Shown piece by piece: positions 24,349 through 32,777 of a DNA stretch of 37,038 nt (position 1 is its first letter; each line of letters begins with the position of its first letter). The stretch lies in assembly GCA_030613375.1 (NCBI GenBank), contig JAUWMC010000007.1, positions 1 through 37,038 on the forward strand, read 5' to 3'. Below the pieces are notes generated by a model. It searched no databases. It had not been told where the DNA came from and worked only from the letters and a program-made list of their open reading frames with translations. The translations under genes were made by a program, and so were the position numbers. The stretch is from Microcaldota archaeon. Lineage in GTDB: Archaea > Micrarchaeota > Micrarchaeia > Anstonellales > Bilamarchaeaceae.

Positions 24349-25422
24349 TCAGCACTCTTTGCTGGAGTTGAGTTTCAGATTCTTTTCTTTTACTGAGTCC
24401 TTTACTATTTTCTGAAGTGTATTGAAGCTTGAGGCGATTTTGCTTTTTGTTCCCGGATACTGGTCCTCTAAAGAATTTAGCTCGTGGCGAACAGACCACC
24501 TTAATGCGCTGGTTGCGTGAGGGCAGCAGCACCCTGAATTGTATTGATGCCCATGTAGGAATGCGTAAGCGGCCACTTCCTTTTCCCGGATATTCCTCAA
24601 GGGGCGGATTCTTGGGATAAATTTTTCATTTTCGATCAGGGGTTCATTGAATCTTGCAAATCTGAGGGGCTCATTCCGGATTAGGTTGAGCATTGCAGTT
24701 TGCGCAACATCGTCTAGATTATGACCGATTGCAACCTTGTTTAAGCCGAGTTCACGGGCTTTGGTGTTGAGGATTTTCCTGCGAAGCACTCCACAATAGG
24801 AGCAAAGATTTTCCTTCCCTTTTTTTCCGATTTCGGAAATAGTTGTTCCGTGCTCTTCTTTGAATGTGTAAACATGCTGCGTAATTCCAAGCTCTTCGCA
24901 CCTTTTGCGTGCGTTTTCTATTGCCTTATCCCGGTATCCCGGAATTCCTTCGTCTATTGTAAGTGCAACCATCTCAAATGGAAGAGACTCCCGTATTTTT
25001 GAGAGTGTGTGGAGGAGCGCATAGGAGTCCTTGCCTCCGGAAAGCGCAATCCCAACATTATCACCTTTATTGAGCATATGGTATTCGCGGACAGTGCGCT
25101 TCACCCTCTTCTCAAAAAGTTCTTTGAAGTGCTTGGAACAAAGATGCTGGTTTGCATAAGGAAGGTAAATTACTGGAGTAGACTTGCAATGTGCGCATTC
25201 TTTGGAATATTCAGCACGCTTCCAGTGGCCCCGTGGTTCTTGTGGGCTGGAAAGCGGAGGGACGTGCTTATAGTAGATTATTTCCACTTCCTGGCCCTTT
25301 TGGACTGAAGCAGTTTCAGGAACTAATTTTTCATCTATGGATAAGAATACAGCTTCGGCAGGAATGCCCAAATCATGCAAAAGCTCTATGAGCCTCATTT
25401 CTGAAGAAGCAGCAATCTTCAT
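24349..25422 (-). CDS. TtuA/Ncs6-type tRNA 2-thiolation protein with N-terminal ThiS/MoaD-like segment
   Basis: 357 residues. Residues about 70-340 form a TtuA-type enzyme: N-terminal zinc site C76, C79, C95, H98; PP-loop 'SGGKDS' (128-133) that adenylates the tRNA; the 'CSYC' pair (C207, C210); 'AIGHNLDDVAQTAMLNL'; and a C-terminal 'GCCCPH' cluster (298-302). The family thiolates U34 or U54 of tRNA using sulfur from a ubiquitin-like carrier. Residues 1-50 resemble such a carrier: 'LIELLHDLGIPAEAVFLSID' then 'QKGQEVEIIYY', as in ThiS/MoaD/TtuB. The first beta-hairpin and the terminal Gly-Gly of a free carrier are missing. An in-frame stop lies two codons before the ATG, so the start cannot be extended. 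Thiolase call firm, fused carrier likely. Confidence 0.88.
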   Translation of the reverse strand: MKIAASSEMRLIELLHDLGIPAEAVFLSIDEKLVPETASVQKGQEVEIIYYKHVPPLSSPQEPRGHWKRAEYSKECAHCKSTPVIYLPYANQHLCSKHFKELFEKRVKRTVREYHMLNKGDNVGIALSGGKDSYALLHTLSKIRESLPFEMVALTIDEGIPGYRDKAIENARKRCEELGITQHVYTFKEEHGTTISEIGKKGKENLCSYCGVLRRKILNTKARELGLNKVAIGHNLDDVAQTAMLNLIRNEPLRFARFNEPLIENEKFIPRIRPLRNIREKEVAAYAFLHGHQYNSGCCCPHATSALRWSVRHELNSLEDQYPGTKSKIASSFNTLQKIVKDSVKEKNLKLNSSKEC

Positions 25423-25510
25423 GTGCTAATTTGGGGGCTTATATTGATAAAAAGCTTTCCAAAAAAAGATGCAGGGATTACTATCTAGGTGGCCCTATGA
25501 GTTCTCTGGG

Positions 25511-25729
25511 CTAAAATGCGTTCATTGCAGCAAGAGAGAGATAAGCTACAAGCACACATGAAAGCAGCACGAAAAGCATCACAAAACACGCAGAGAGCAC
25601 TCCAAGCACGATCTGCTTAGGGTCAACTGCAGGGCTTGTGTTTCCATTCTGCATATTTGCTGCCATGGCCGCTGCAAGCTTCACTGCAGCCTCAGTATTT
25701 GCTGTCACATATCCAAAGTTTTCTTCCAT
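25511..25729 (-). CDS. Small single-pass membrane protein, unknown
   Basis: 72 residues. The N-terminal 38 residues are polar with an Ala-rich stretch ('EAAVKLAAAMAANMQNGN'); the rest is one long hydrophobic segment (about 42-70, 'VLGVLSACFVMLFVLLSCVL'). It is a real gene rather than a chance reading frame, because it has TTTAAA (25754-25759) 27.5 nt upstream of the ATG and fills a gap between divergent genes. No family recognised. Confidence 0.6.
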   Translation of the reverse strand: MEENFGYVTANTEAAVKLAAAMAANMQNGNTSPAVDPKQIVLGVLSACFVMLFVLLSCVLVAYLSLAAMNAF

Positions 25730-25753
25730 GATTATATTAAGTATAGAAAGGTA

Positions 25754-25759
25754 TTTAAA
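25754..25759 (-). promoter_or_regulatory. TATA-like box of the small membrane protein gene
   Basis: TTTAAA centred at 25756.5, 27.5 nt upstream of the ATG at 25729, predicts a leaderless transcript. Confidence 0.45.
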
Positions 25760-25796
25760 TGTGTATTTTTATGGTTAAAAGAGTAAAAGATGGATG

Positions 25797-25802
25797 TTAT
25801 AA
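25797..25802 (+). promoter_or_regulatory. TATA box of the enolase gene
   Basis: TTATAA centred at 25799.5 is 27.5 nt upstream of the enolase ATG. No ribosome site lies between the two, so a leaderless mRNA is likely. Confidence 0.5.
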
Positions 25803-25826
25803 TATTTTCCTTATAATCCCTAAACC

Positions 25827-27071
25827 ATGAAGATAAAATCCGTATTTGCACGGGAGATAATCGATTCACGGGGAAACCCCACAATCGAAGTTGATTTGAA
25901 AACAGAGGGAGGCGGCTTTGGGCGAGCTTCAAGCCCTTCAGGCGCTTCTAGGGGGCTGCACGAAGCAGTTGAATTAAGGGACGGAGGGCCAAGGTTCCAT
26001 GGAAAGGGAGTGCTCAAAGCAGTAGAAAACGTGAATAAGTTGATTGGACCCGCACTGTACGATATGGAAGCAAGCCCGCAGGAAGACGTGGACCAAAAGA
26101 TGATGGAGTTGGATGGCACCAAGAGCAAAGAGAAACTGGGTGGAAACGCGATGGTTGCAGTTTCCATGGCAAACCTGAAGGCTGCCGCATCCACAAGGAA
26201 GATGGCGCTCTACGATTTCCTTGGAGGGGAAAGACTTCCAATTCCCTTGCTAAACATAATCAATGGAGGAAAGCACGCAGGAAATGGATTATCTGTACAG
26301 GAATTCATGATTATCCCTGCAAGGACTGAATGTTTCTCAGATGGGCTGCGGGCGGCATGTGAAATTTACAAAACCCTAAATGAAAAACTTGTGAAGAAAT
26401 ATGGGAGAACCTCGCGCAACGTAGGAGATGAGGGAGGATTTGCACCCCCTATGAGCAGAAGTGCGGAAGCTCTGGATGCGATTTCTGAATCCATTGAAGA
26501 ATGCGGATATTCAAAAACTGTGGGGATTGGAATGGATGCAGCTGCGTCTTCTTTCTACAGAGAAAGTGACGAGAAATACTTCATGGACGGGAATTACCTA
26601 GAGAAGGGACAACTGATTGACTATTACGGAGGTCTTTTGGAGCAGTATCCAATTTACAGCATAGAAGACCCGCTCTTTGAGGAGGATTTCGAAGGTTTTG
26701 CGGAATTCACTGAAAAATACGGGAACAAAATCCAGGTTGTGGGAGATGACTTGGTTGTTACCGATGCAGAGAGAGTACAGAAAGCAGTGGAGATGAAAGC
26801 GATGAATGCGCTCCTCCTCAAGGTCAACCAAATTGGAACTGTAACCGAAGCAAGAAAGGCTGCACAGACTGCAACGGATGCAGGGATGCAGATCGTAGTA
26901 AGCCACCGCTCAGGGGAAACCGAAGATAGCTTCATTGCAGATCTAGCTGTAGGAATAGGCGCGACTCAGATAAAGACAGGCGCTCCTGCAAGGGGTGAAA
27001 GAACTGCAAAATACAACCGGCTGCTCAGAATTGAGGAAAAGGTTGGAAAACATTATGCACAAGTATGGTGA
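25827..27071 (+). CDS. eno: Enolase (phosphopyruvate hydratase)
   Basis: 414 residues, usual length. It converts 2-phosphoglycerate to phosphoenolpyruvate in glycolysis and gluconeogenesis. Signature regions are 'AREIIDSRGNPTIEVDL', 'SSPSGASRGLHEAVELRD' (mobile Mg loop), 'YSIEDPLFEEDFEGF', 'QVVGDDLVVTDAERV', the catalytic lysine in 'LLLKVNQIGTVTEA', and 'VVSHRSGETEDSFIADLAVG'. The loop has Arg where most enolases have Thr (SGASTG), a small deviation. The gene is divergent from a small membrane protein and overlaps the next gene by 17 nt. Confidence 0.97.
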   Translation: MKIKSVFAREIIDSRGNPTIEVDLKTEGGGFGRASSPSGASRGLHEAVELRDGGPRFHGKGVLKAVENVNKLIGPALYDMEASPQEDVDQKMMELDGTKSKEKLGGNAMVAVSMANLKAAASTRKMALYDFLGGERLPIPLLNIINGGKHAGNGLSVQEFMIIPARTECFSDGLRAACEIYKTLNEKLVKKYGRTSRNVGDEGGFAPPMSRSAEALDAISESIEECGYSKTVGIGMDAAASSFYRESDEKYFMDGNYLEKGQLIDYYGGLLEQYPIYSIEDPLFEEDFEGFAEFTEKYGNKIQVVGDDLVVTDAERVQKAVEMKAMNALLLKVNQIGTVTEARKAAQTATDAGMQIVVSHRSGETEDSFIADLAVGIGATQIKTGAPARGERTAKYNRLLRIEEKVGKHYAQVW

Positions 27072-27438
27072 GGATGTGAAAAACTCGTTCATCTCATTCA
27101 CTTCTGGGCCAATAAGCTGGATAGGGGGAATAATGCTTATTTTTGGAACATATGATGCATTTTCAGGAAATGGGATCCTGCTTATAGGTTTCGGATTCTC
27201 GCTTATTTGTTTTGGGGAAGGGATGAACCTGCTCAGGAAGATGAAAAAGGCGGAAATAGAGCTATTGCATGAAAACATAATCAAGGACATGCTCAAGAAC
27301 ATGGCATTTCCATTATTGTGGATATTGATATTCTTTGCAACTGGGCTGGAGCTTCTGCTCGCCCTCTCAATTGCAACTGGAGTAAAGGCAATAGTGAAGA
27401 ACTCGAGAACTGCAGCTACTTTTTATATGACTTCTTAG
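27055..27438 (+). CDS. Integral membrane protein, unknown
   Basis: 127 residues from the ATG at 27055, which follows a weak GGTTGGA and overlaps the enolase end by 17 nt. An earlier in-frame start at 26995 would add 20 residues and overlap enolase by 77 nt, which is less likely. Hydrophobic segments at about 16-60 (one or two passes, 'WIGGIMLIFGTYDAF', 'ILLIGFGFSLICFGEG') and about 82-110 ('LLWILIFFATGLELLLAL') are separated by a charged helix. No family recognised. The 3' end overlaps the K+ channel gene by 23 nt on the opposite strand. Co-transcription with enolase is probable. Confidence 0.6.
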   Translation: MHKYGEDVKNSFISFTSGPISWIGGIMLIFGTYDAFSGNGILLIGFGFSLICFGEGMNLLRKMKKAEIELLHENIIKDMLKNMAFPLLWILIFFATGLELLLALSIATGVKAIVKNSRTAATFYMTS

Positions 27439-27865
27439 GTTTCTTGCGGCGCGAAGAAGGGCGCGCAGGGTTGATTATCTGACGGATATCATTTGGCATC
27501 TTCTCACTGAATTCAGTATTGTACATCTTCTTGTTTTTTCCTGTTTTCTTTCCCCTATCGATAAGATGGGAAACAAACGGGAAAATCTTTTGGTCTATTT
27601 TTTCCTCCCGGTATTTGGAAATTGTGTAAATTAGGTAGAATCCAATCGAGATTCCAGTCCACATAAAGAATACTGTAAATATTTTCGCTTCATCTGTAGT
27701 TGGAACGAGGTCCCCATAGCCTACTGTAGTAAATGTCGCAGTCATGAAGTAAACGGAGTCCACCCAACTCCACTGCTCCAAGTTATGATACATCATCACA
27801 CCAAATGAATATAGAATTGTAATGAGCAGAAAAGCAAAAATGAGACTCTTGGTAATCTCTTCCAT
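27416..27865 (-). CDS. Two-transmembrane potassium channel
   Basis: 149 residues. Outer helix about 6-26, pore helix and selectivity filter 'TVGYGD' (47-52), inner helix about 60-85 ('FTVFFMWTGISIGFYLIYTI'), then a basic cytoplasmic tail ending 'SSRRKKPKKSYKK'. The filter identifies a K+-selective channel of the KcsA/MthK pore type. It lacks the RCK gating domain of MthK. The start is taken at the ATG at 27865 and not at 27937, because TTTTAAA (27887-27893) is centred 25.5 nt upstream, as in the leaderless neighbours; the longer form would put the TATA box inside the gene. It is convergent with the membrane protein and divergent from the zinc protein. Confidence 0.88.
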   Translation of the reverse strand: MEEITKSLIFAFLLITILYSFGVMMYHNLEQWSWVDSVYFMTATFTTVGYGDLVPTTDEAKIFTVFFMWTGISIGFYLIYTISKYREEKIDQKIFPFVSHLIDRGKKTGKNKKMYNTEFSEKMPNDIRQIINPARPSSRRKKPKKSYKK

Positions 27866-27887
27866 AGAGAAAAATCCCCTGGAACCT

Positions 27888-27893
27888 TTTAAA
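27888..27893. promoter_or_regulatory. TATA-like box between the K+ channel and zinc-protein genes
   Basis: The palindromic TTTAAA centred at 27890.5 is 25.5 nt from the channel ATG (leaderless). It could also drive the zinc-protein gene at 27952 with a leader of about 36 nt that includes a GAGGT ribosome site. It decides the start codon of the channel. Confidence 0.5.
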
Positions 27894-27951
27894 TACCTTT
27901 TGGGCAAACAATAGTTCCTTAGAAGATATTTACACACTTAGAGGTATTATC

Positions 27952-28140
27952 ATGGCAATAACGGTATGTGACAGATGCGGAGAAAAGAATGCAAAGCTGG
28001 ATCACTGCAACTACTGCAAGAAAGCATGCTGCAATCTGTGCATCAAAAGCTCAAAAAGAGTAGGGAAAGGGGGAAAGGCATACATCTGCAAGGACTGCTG
28101 GTCCAAGATGGACGTAAGGAAAAAATTCAAGGGCTTATAG
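27952..28140 (+). CDS. Small zinc-binding protein (four CxxC-type knuckles)
   Basis: 62 residues with cysteines arranged as 'CDRCG', 'CNYCKKACCNLC' and 'CKDC', enough for two zinc ions in a FYVE/ring-like or treble-clef arrangement. The rest is Lys-rich, so nucleic-acid or ribosome binding is possible, without proof. GAGGT lies 6 nt before the ATG. The stop is 1 bp from the ileS stop on the other strand. Confidence 0.75.
   Translation: MAITVCDRCGEKNAKLDHCNYCKKACCNLCIKSSKRVGKGGKAYICKDCWSKMDVRKKFKGL
28120..28125 (-). terminator. T6 run beyond the ileS stop
   Basis: Six T on the minus strand begin 17 nt past the ileS stop, inside the Lys-rich end of the convergent zinc-protein gene. Confidence 0.3.
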
Positions 28141-28141
28141 C

Positions 28142-30976
28142 TCAAACTTTTTTTACCTTTATTCTTATAGGCCTTCCATCTACTTCCCAGGATTTTGCAT
28201 CCTTGTCTTCTTCAAGGTCAGCGAACTCTATGGATTTTGAGTTTGTACTTTTCATTATCTCCTTCTTATTCTTCTCTGCAATTCCCTGGAACTCGTCCTC
28301 AAGGTCCATAATTACAGATACCTTTTCTTTTTCCACGAGCTTGAGGCCCTTTCTAAGCATCTGCACCCTTCTTGCAAGCTCATTGGTTATTGCTTCTGAG
28401 AAGAGCTCTTCACTTATCTCGCAGTCCAGATAGATTTTCCCTTCAGGAACTTCCGCGGATGCGAAATGTTGTGCATCACTCCCTGCGGAAACGCTCTTCA
28501 CATTAATCAGCTTTGCAAGTATAGGAGCAAGCGTGTTCACTGAGTCCACAACTTCCTGGGATTCAGATTGAACATAACCTTCTGAAAGCGGCCAGCGGAG
28601 CTTTACCTTCTTTTCCTGCCTCAATTCCAAAAATGCGGGAAGAAGCTCCTTCATATGTTCAAAGTCCTTTTCGAGCGCAGGGTCGATTTCTCCTTCGCGC
28701 ATTTCAGCAAGTGGATAAAGGGAGATTGATTCCTCCCCCTCATGAGTCCTGTAGAACTTCTGGTATATGAATTCAGGTATGAATGGAGAAATTACTGAAA
28801 GCATCTTCAAAACCCCGAGCACGGATGCGTACACTACGAAGAGCGCGCCATCTCCTGTGCCCTTGGATATACGATTCTTTGCAATCTTCATGTAAAACTT
28901 GCTCAAGTCCTCAACCAGAAAGTTTTTGAGCACCTTGGTCGCATTATTCAGTTCATATCGCTCAAACGCAGCATTGAATTCCTTTCTTGTGTTGTTAAGC
29001 CTCGAAAGAAGCCATCTGTCTTCCACTTCAAGCTCTGCTTCCTTTATCTTTTCCTTAGGGTAAAAGCGCGTGAGATAATTATACATGTTGAAGAGCACGT
29101 CCAGCACCCCATGGGACTCCTTTAGGGAAATCCAGTTGAATTTCTGCTCGTCCCAGATTGTATTAGAAAGGCCCCAAAGCCTAAATGAATCTGCCCCGTA
29201 TTTTTCCAGGATATCTTCGACAGGAACGAAATTCCCCACGGACTTACTCATCTTCTCTCCCTTCTCGTCCACGAAGAATCCGTGCATAATCACTCTTTTG
29301 TATGGACATTTTCCGTCCTTTACTATGCCCGAACCAAGAAGGGAATAAAACCATCCTCTTATCTGGTCCTGCCCTTCAAGTATACAATCAGTTTGTCCAT
29401 AAATTTCCTTTTCCTTCTTGCTCAAGGAGGCCCAAACTGCGTTTCCAGAATCAAACCATACATCCAGAACGTCCGGGACCCTGCGCATCTCCTCTCCGCA
29501 CTTTTTGCATTTGAAGGTTTTCTCATCTATGTACGGGCGGTGGAGCTCCTTTATCTCCCCCAGCTCTTTCCGGTCTGAAATAACCTTTATTCCATCACAG
29601 GATTCGGAAGTACACCTCCAAATTGGAAGCGGAATTCCCCAATACCTCTGCCTGGAAATGCACCAATTTGGGGCATCGCGCACAAAGTCCTTGAACCTGT
29701 TCCTTGCAAATTCAGGATGCCATGCAGTCTGCTCAATTTGCTCCTGCATTTGATCCTTGAGTTTTGAAACCTCGATGAACCACTGCTTGGTTGTAAGGAA
29801 GATAAGTGGGTTCTTGCACCTCCAGCAATGAGGGTACCTATGCTTTATTCTTGATTCGTGCAAAAGAAGCCCTACCTCCTTTAGAATCTCAATTATTTTC
29901 GGGTTTGCGGCACGCACGTTCTTTCCTTTGAGCTCGCCTGCTTCCTTAGTGTATTTTCCCTGGAGATCCACAGGACAAAAAGGCTCTATCCCGAACCTTT
30001 TTCCGATTATGAAATCTTCTGGACCGTGGCCTGGTGCACAATGCACAAGTCCTGTACCTTCTTCAAGCGTAACAAACTCATCACTGAAAACGACCCTGCG
30101 GTTTGCCTCCTTTTTGATTTTGTCCTGAAACGGGTGCTCATACTCAACCTTCTCAAGCTTCTTCCCAATGAATTCCTCGAGCACAGTTCCTGTTTTTTCG
30201 GTTAGCTCAAGAACGTAATCCAGGCGATCTTTCGCAACAATCCATACTTCATCGTCAACTTTTACGCGCACATATGGAAGGTTTGGGTGTACCATTACTG
30301 CCATGTTTGCAGTGAGTGTCCAAGGAGTTGTTGTCCAGATTATGAAGAACTCATTATCGCGATCCTTTATACGAAACTTCACGAATATGCTGGGATCTGT
30401 TTCCTCCCCGTACTCCAGCTCATAATTTGCCATCGTAGTTTCGCACCTGTGGCAGTAAGGAAGTACATAAACACCCTCAGTAAGAAGTCCTTGATCATGA
30501 GCTTTTGCAATTGTTCCCCAGGAAGATTCAATATAATCGTCCTTGTAAGTTATGTATGGATTATCCCAGTCCATCCAGACCCCAAAACTTTTGAACTGCC
30601 CGCTCATTACGCCAATGTATTTTACAGCGAACTCCTTGCATTCATCTATGAACTTTCCTATTCCATATGTTTCGATTTCCTGCTTATTCTTGATTTTGAG
30701 CTCCTTCTCCACCTTAACTTCAATTGGGAGGCCGTGGGTATCGAATCCTGGCTGGATCCTTACATTATATCCCCTGCCCCTCCAGAATCTGCAGATTGTG
30801 TCCTTTGCGCATTTATTCCAGCCTGTTCCTGGGTGTATCTGCCCTGTTGCATAAGGAGGCCCATCGCAAAAGTAATAGTGCTCGCCCTTCTTGCGTGAAG
30901 CCTTTACCTTTTCGTATATCCCGTTCTTTTCCCAGAACTCAAGAATTTCCTTCTCGATTGCCTTGTGATCATACAT
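28142..30976 (-). CDS. ileS: Isoleucyl-tRNA synthetase
   Basis: 944 residues, class Ia. The HIGH motif appears as 'GPPYATGQIHPGTGWNK' (HPGT instead of the archaeal HLGT), followed by 'GFDTHGLPIEVKVE'. The CP1 editing domain has 'FFIIWTTTPWTLTANMAVMV' and 'LVHCAPGHGPEDF'. The KMSKS motif is 'KGEKMSKSVGNFVPV'. A zinc-like 'FKCKKCGEEM' and C-terminal anticodon-binding helices complete the protein. The ATG at 30976 is preferred over the TTG at 30982, since AGGTG lies 8-9 nt upstream. It charges tRNA-Ile. It follows the KaiC-like gene on the same strand with a 61-bp gap. Confidence 0.97.
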   Translation of the reverse strand: MYDHKAIEKEILEFWEKNGIYEKVKASRKKGEHYYFCDGPPYATGQIHPGTGWNKCAKDTICRFWRGRGYNVRIQPGFDTHGLPIEVKVEKELKIKNKQEIETYGIGKFIDECKEFAVKYIGVMSGQFKSFGVWMDWDNPYITYKDDYIESSWGTIAKAHDQGLLTEGVYVLPYCHRCETTMANYELEYGEETDPSIFVKFRIKDRDNEFFIIWTTTPWTLTANMAVMVHPNLPYVRVKVDDEVWIVAKDRLDYVLELTEKTGTVLEEFIGKKLEKVEYEHPFQDKIKKEANRRVVFSDEFVTLEEGTGLVHCAPGHGPEDFIIGKRFGIEPFCPVDLQGKYTKEAGELKGKNVRAANPKIIEILKEVGLLLHESRIKHRYPHCWRCKNPLIFLTTKQWFIEVSKLKDQMQEQIEQTAWHPEFARNRFKDFVRDAPNWCISRQRYWGIPLPIWRCTSESCDGIKVISDRKELGEIKELHRPYIDEKTFKCKKCGEEMRRVPDVLDVWFDSGNAVWASLSKKEKEIYGQTDCILEGQDQIRGWFYSLLGSGIVKDGKCPYKRVIMHGFFVDEKGEKMSKSVGNFVPVEDILEKYGADSFRLWGLSNTIWDEQKFNWISLKESHGVLDVLFNMYNYLTRFYPKEKIKEAELEVEDRWLLSRLNNTRKEFNAAFERYELNNATKVLKNFLVEDLSKFYMKIAKNRISKGTGDGALFVVYASVLGVLKMLSVISPFIPEFIYQKFYRTHEGEESISLYPLAEMREGEIDPALEKDFEHMKELLPAFLELRQEKKVKLRWPLSEGYVQSESQEVVDSVNTLAPILAKLINVKSVSAGSDAQHFASAEVPEGKIYLDCEISEELFSEAITNELARRVQMLRKGLKLVEKEKVSVIMDLEDEFQGIAEKNKKEIMKSTNSKSIEFADLEEDKDAKSWEVDGRPIRIKVKKV
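28148..28154 (+). terminator. T7 run beyond the zinc-protein stop
   Basis: Seven T begin 8 nt past the plus-strand stop and encode the 'KVKKV' C-terminus of IleRS on the other strand. Candidate U-tract terminator. Confidence 0.4.
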
Positions 30977-31037
30977 TACCAAAACACCTGTTAAATAAGA
31001 CTAGAATAAAGAATAGGAAGAAATAAAAAAGAAAGTC

Positions 31038-31724
31038 TCAGAATACTTTCTCTCCTACGAACACTTTTATTCCATTCGGGGTGATCTTGAAGGGTATCTT
31101 CTCTCTCTTGTGATCTGTTCCCCTCATCTTATACACTTCCACCGCTTTTACCCTCTGCTCTGCCTTCCCAAGGTTGTAGAGGTTGATTATTCCATCCAAT
31201 ACGAAGTGCTCGATATCAAATTTAGAGGTTGCAAGATCCTGGTTCGCAGCTTCCACAGTCATTATTGCGGTGATGTCCAGATTCCTAAGGAGCGAGAAGA
31301 ACTCAAACATTGTCTGCCTGTATTCGGATTCGTCTTTGAACGCGAGGCGGACCATGGTTGAGGAGTCTATTACCGCCCTTTTTATGTCGTTGTTTGCAAT
31401 CCTCTCCTCAAGCAATTCTGCAATGTCTTCTAGCCTGAACTTGTCCGGCTTGATTATTTCCATCTTCTTTGAGGAAATAAGATCTGCCATGTCCGTAAAT
31501 CCTGTAAAGGTTGCGCTCATGTTCTCGATTATGTCTTCAGGGGTTTCCTCTAAGGTGATATATACTCCGTTCTCGCCCATTTGGGCTCCCCTGTAAATGT
31601 ATTCAAATGAAAATGATGTCTTGCCTGCACCCGGGCCTCCGTTCAGCGCAATGTGCCTGTGGAGCGGGATTCCGCCATTGAGAACTTCATCCATGCCTGC
31701 AATTCCTGTTTTTACCCTTTCCAT
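31038..31724 (-). CDS. KaiC-like RecA-superfamily ATPase
   Basis: 228 residues from the ATG at 31724. One RecA-type domain: 'ERVKTGIAGMDEVLNGGIP', Walker A 'NGGPGAGKTSF' (28-38), the 'YITLEETPEDIIENM' segment usual for KaiC-like proteins, Walker B 'RAVIDSST' and a C-terminal 'VYKMRGTDHKREKIPFKI' that matches the KaiC 'K.Rg..h' end. Single-domain KaiC-like proteins are common in archaea, where they work in signalling and, as FlaH/ArlH, in archaellum assembly. Which one this is cannot be told; there is no arl/fla operon here. GTG codons at 31733 and 31730 are other possible starts. Confidence 0.88.
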   Translation of the reverse strand: MERVKTGIAGMDEVLNGGIPLHRHIALNGGPGAGKTSFSFEYIYRGAQMGENGVYITLEETPEDIIENMSATFTGFTDMADLISSKKMEIIKPDKFRLEDIAELLEERIANNDIKRAVIDSSTMVRLAFKDESEYRQTMFEFFSLLRNLDITAIMTVEAANQDLATSKFDIEHFVLDGIINLYNLGKAEQRVKAVEVYKMRGTDHKREKIPFKITPNGIKVFVGEKVF

Positions 31725-31757
31725 GTTCACCACTTTCTATAGGAAATACATAGAGAA

Positions 31758-31767
31758 TATTTATATG
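31758..31767. promoter_or_regulatory. TATA element between the KaiC-like gene and rfcS
   Basis: ATATTTATAT is centred near 31762.5. In the plus direction it gives a leader of about 18 nt for rfcS with GGGTGG 6 nt before the ATG. In the minus direction it is about 38 nt from the ATG of the KaiC-like gene. It is the only clear element in the gap and may serve both. Confidence 0.45.
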
Positions 31768-31805
31768 CTTAATTATCTAAAGCCACATACAGATGGGTGG
31801 CATTT

Positions 31806-32777
31806 ATGGAAACAGACTTTCTTCCCTGGACAGAAAAGTACAGGCCTAAATCATTATCAGAAGTTATGGGGCAGGACGAGACAGTGAAATCTCTGAGTGC
31901 ATTTGTAAAGGCAAAGAACATGCCGAACATGCTTTTTGCAGGCCCTCCCGGAATCGGGAAGACTACTGCAACCCTTGCAATGGCCCATGATTTGTACGGA
32001 AAAAATCTTGAAGGAAACCTGCTTGAGCTCAATGCATCCGATGAAAGGGGAATCAACGTAGTGCGAGGGAAAATTAAGGACTTTGCAAGAAGCGTTTCCA
32101 TGGGCGAGAATGTTCCATTCAAGCTTATATTTTTGGATGAAGCAGATGCACTTACCCCTGATGCTCAGCATGCGCTTAGGAGAACCATGGAGATATATTC
32201 TCCAGTAACCAGGTTTGTACTTTCCTGCAATTATTCATCTAAAATTATTGAGCCTGTGCAGAGTAGATGTGCGGTTTTCCGTTTTCTTCCGCTTACTGAT
32301 GTGCAAGTGCATAAAATGATTAAGCATGTTGCGAACAAGGAAGGGCTCAAGGTTGATGAAAAGGCTGAGGAGGCGATTACTTATGTTTCTCAGGGAGATA
32401 TGAGAAAGGCGATTAATGCACTTCAGGGAGCAGCAATCCACTCAAAAACAATTACTGAAGATACTATTTACAAAATTTCCTCCCGTGCACGCCCAAAGGA
32501 GATACGGGAAATGGTAGATGCTGCATATGGAGGAAAATTCCTGGATGCAAGGAAAATGCTCCTGGATCTGAGTACGCAGTACGGGCTTTCTGGCTCGGAC
32601 ATTATCCGCCAGATTTACAGGGAAGTAGTTAATCTTGAGATTCCTGAGAAAAAGAAGGTTGTGCTCGTGGACAAAATTGGGGAATACGATTTCAGGCTTG
32701 TGGAGGGAGCTAACGAGCACATACAAATTGAGGCACTTTTAGCGCAGATTATGCTCCTTGGGATGGAGAGGGAATAA
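31806..32777 (+). CDS. rfcS: Replication factor C small subunit
   Basis: 323 residues, the usual archaeal length. It is part of the clamp loader that opens PCNA onto primed DNA. Visible motifs are 'WTEKYRPKSLSEVMGQD' (RFC box II), Walker A 'GPPGIGKTT' (46-54), 'ELNASDERGINVVR' (RFC box), Walker B 'LIFLDEADAL' and the arginine-finger 'SRC' in 'VQSRCAVFRF'. The ATG at 31806 is chosen over the GTG at 31797 because GGGTGG lies 6 nt ahead of it. The stop TAA shares its last base with the ATG of the next gene (32777). Confidence 0.97.
   Translation: METDFLPWTEKYRPKSLSEVMGQDETVKSLSAFVKAKNMPNMLFAGPPGIGKTTATLAMAHDLYGKNLEGNLLELNASDERGINVVRGKIKDFARSVSMGENVPFKLIFLDEADALTPDAQHALRRTMEIYSPVTRFVLSCNYSSKIIEPVQSRCAVFRFLPLTDVQVHKMIKHVANKEGLKVDEKAEEAITYVSQGDMRKAINALQGAAIHSKTITEDTIYKISSRARPKEIREMVDAAYGGKFLDARKMLLDLSTQYGLSGSDIIRQIYREVVNLEIPEKKKVVLVDKIGEYDFRLVEGANEHIQIEALLAQIMLLGMERE

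Noticed and set aside
27866-27937. N-terminal extension of the K+ channel (24 residues)
   Set aside because: It contains the TATA-like TTTAAA at leaderless distance from the internal ATG, and adds no channel feature.
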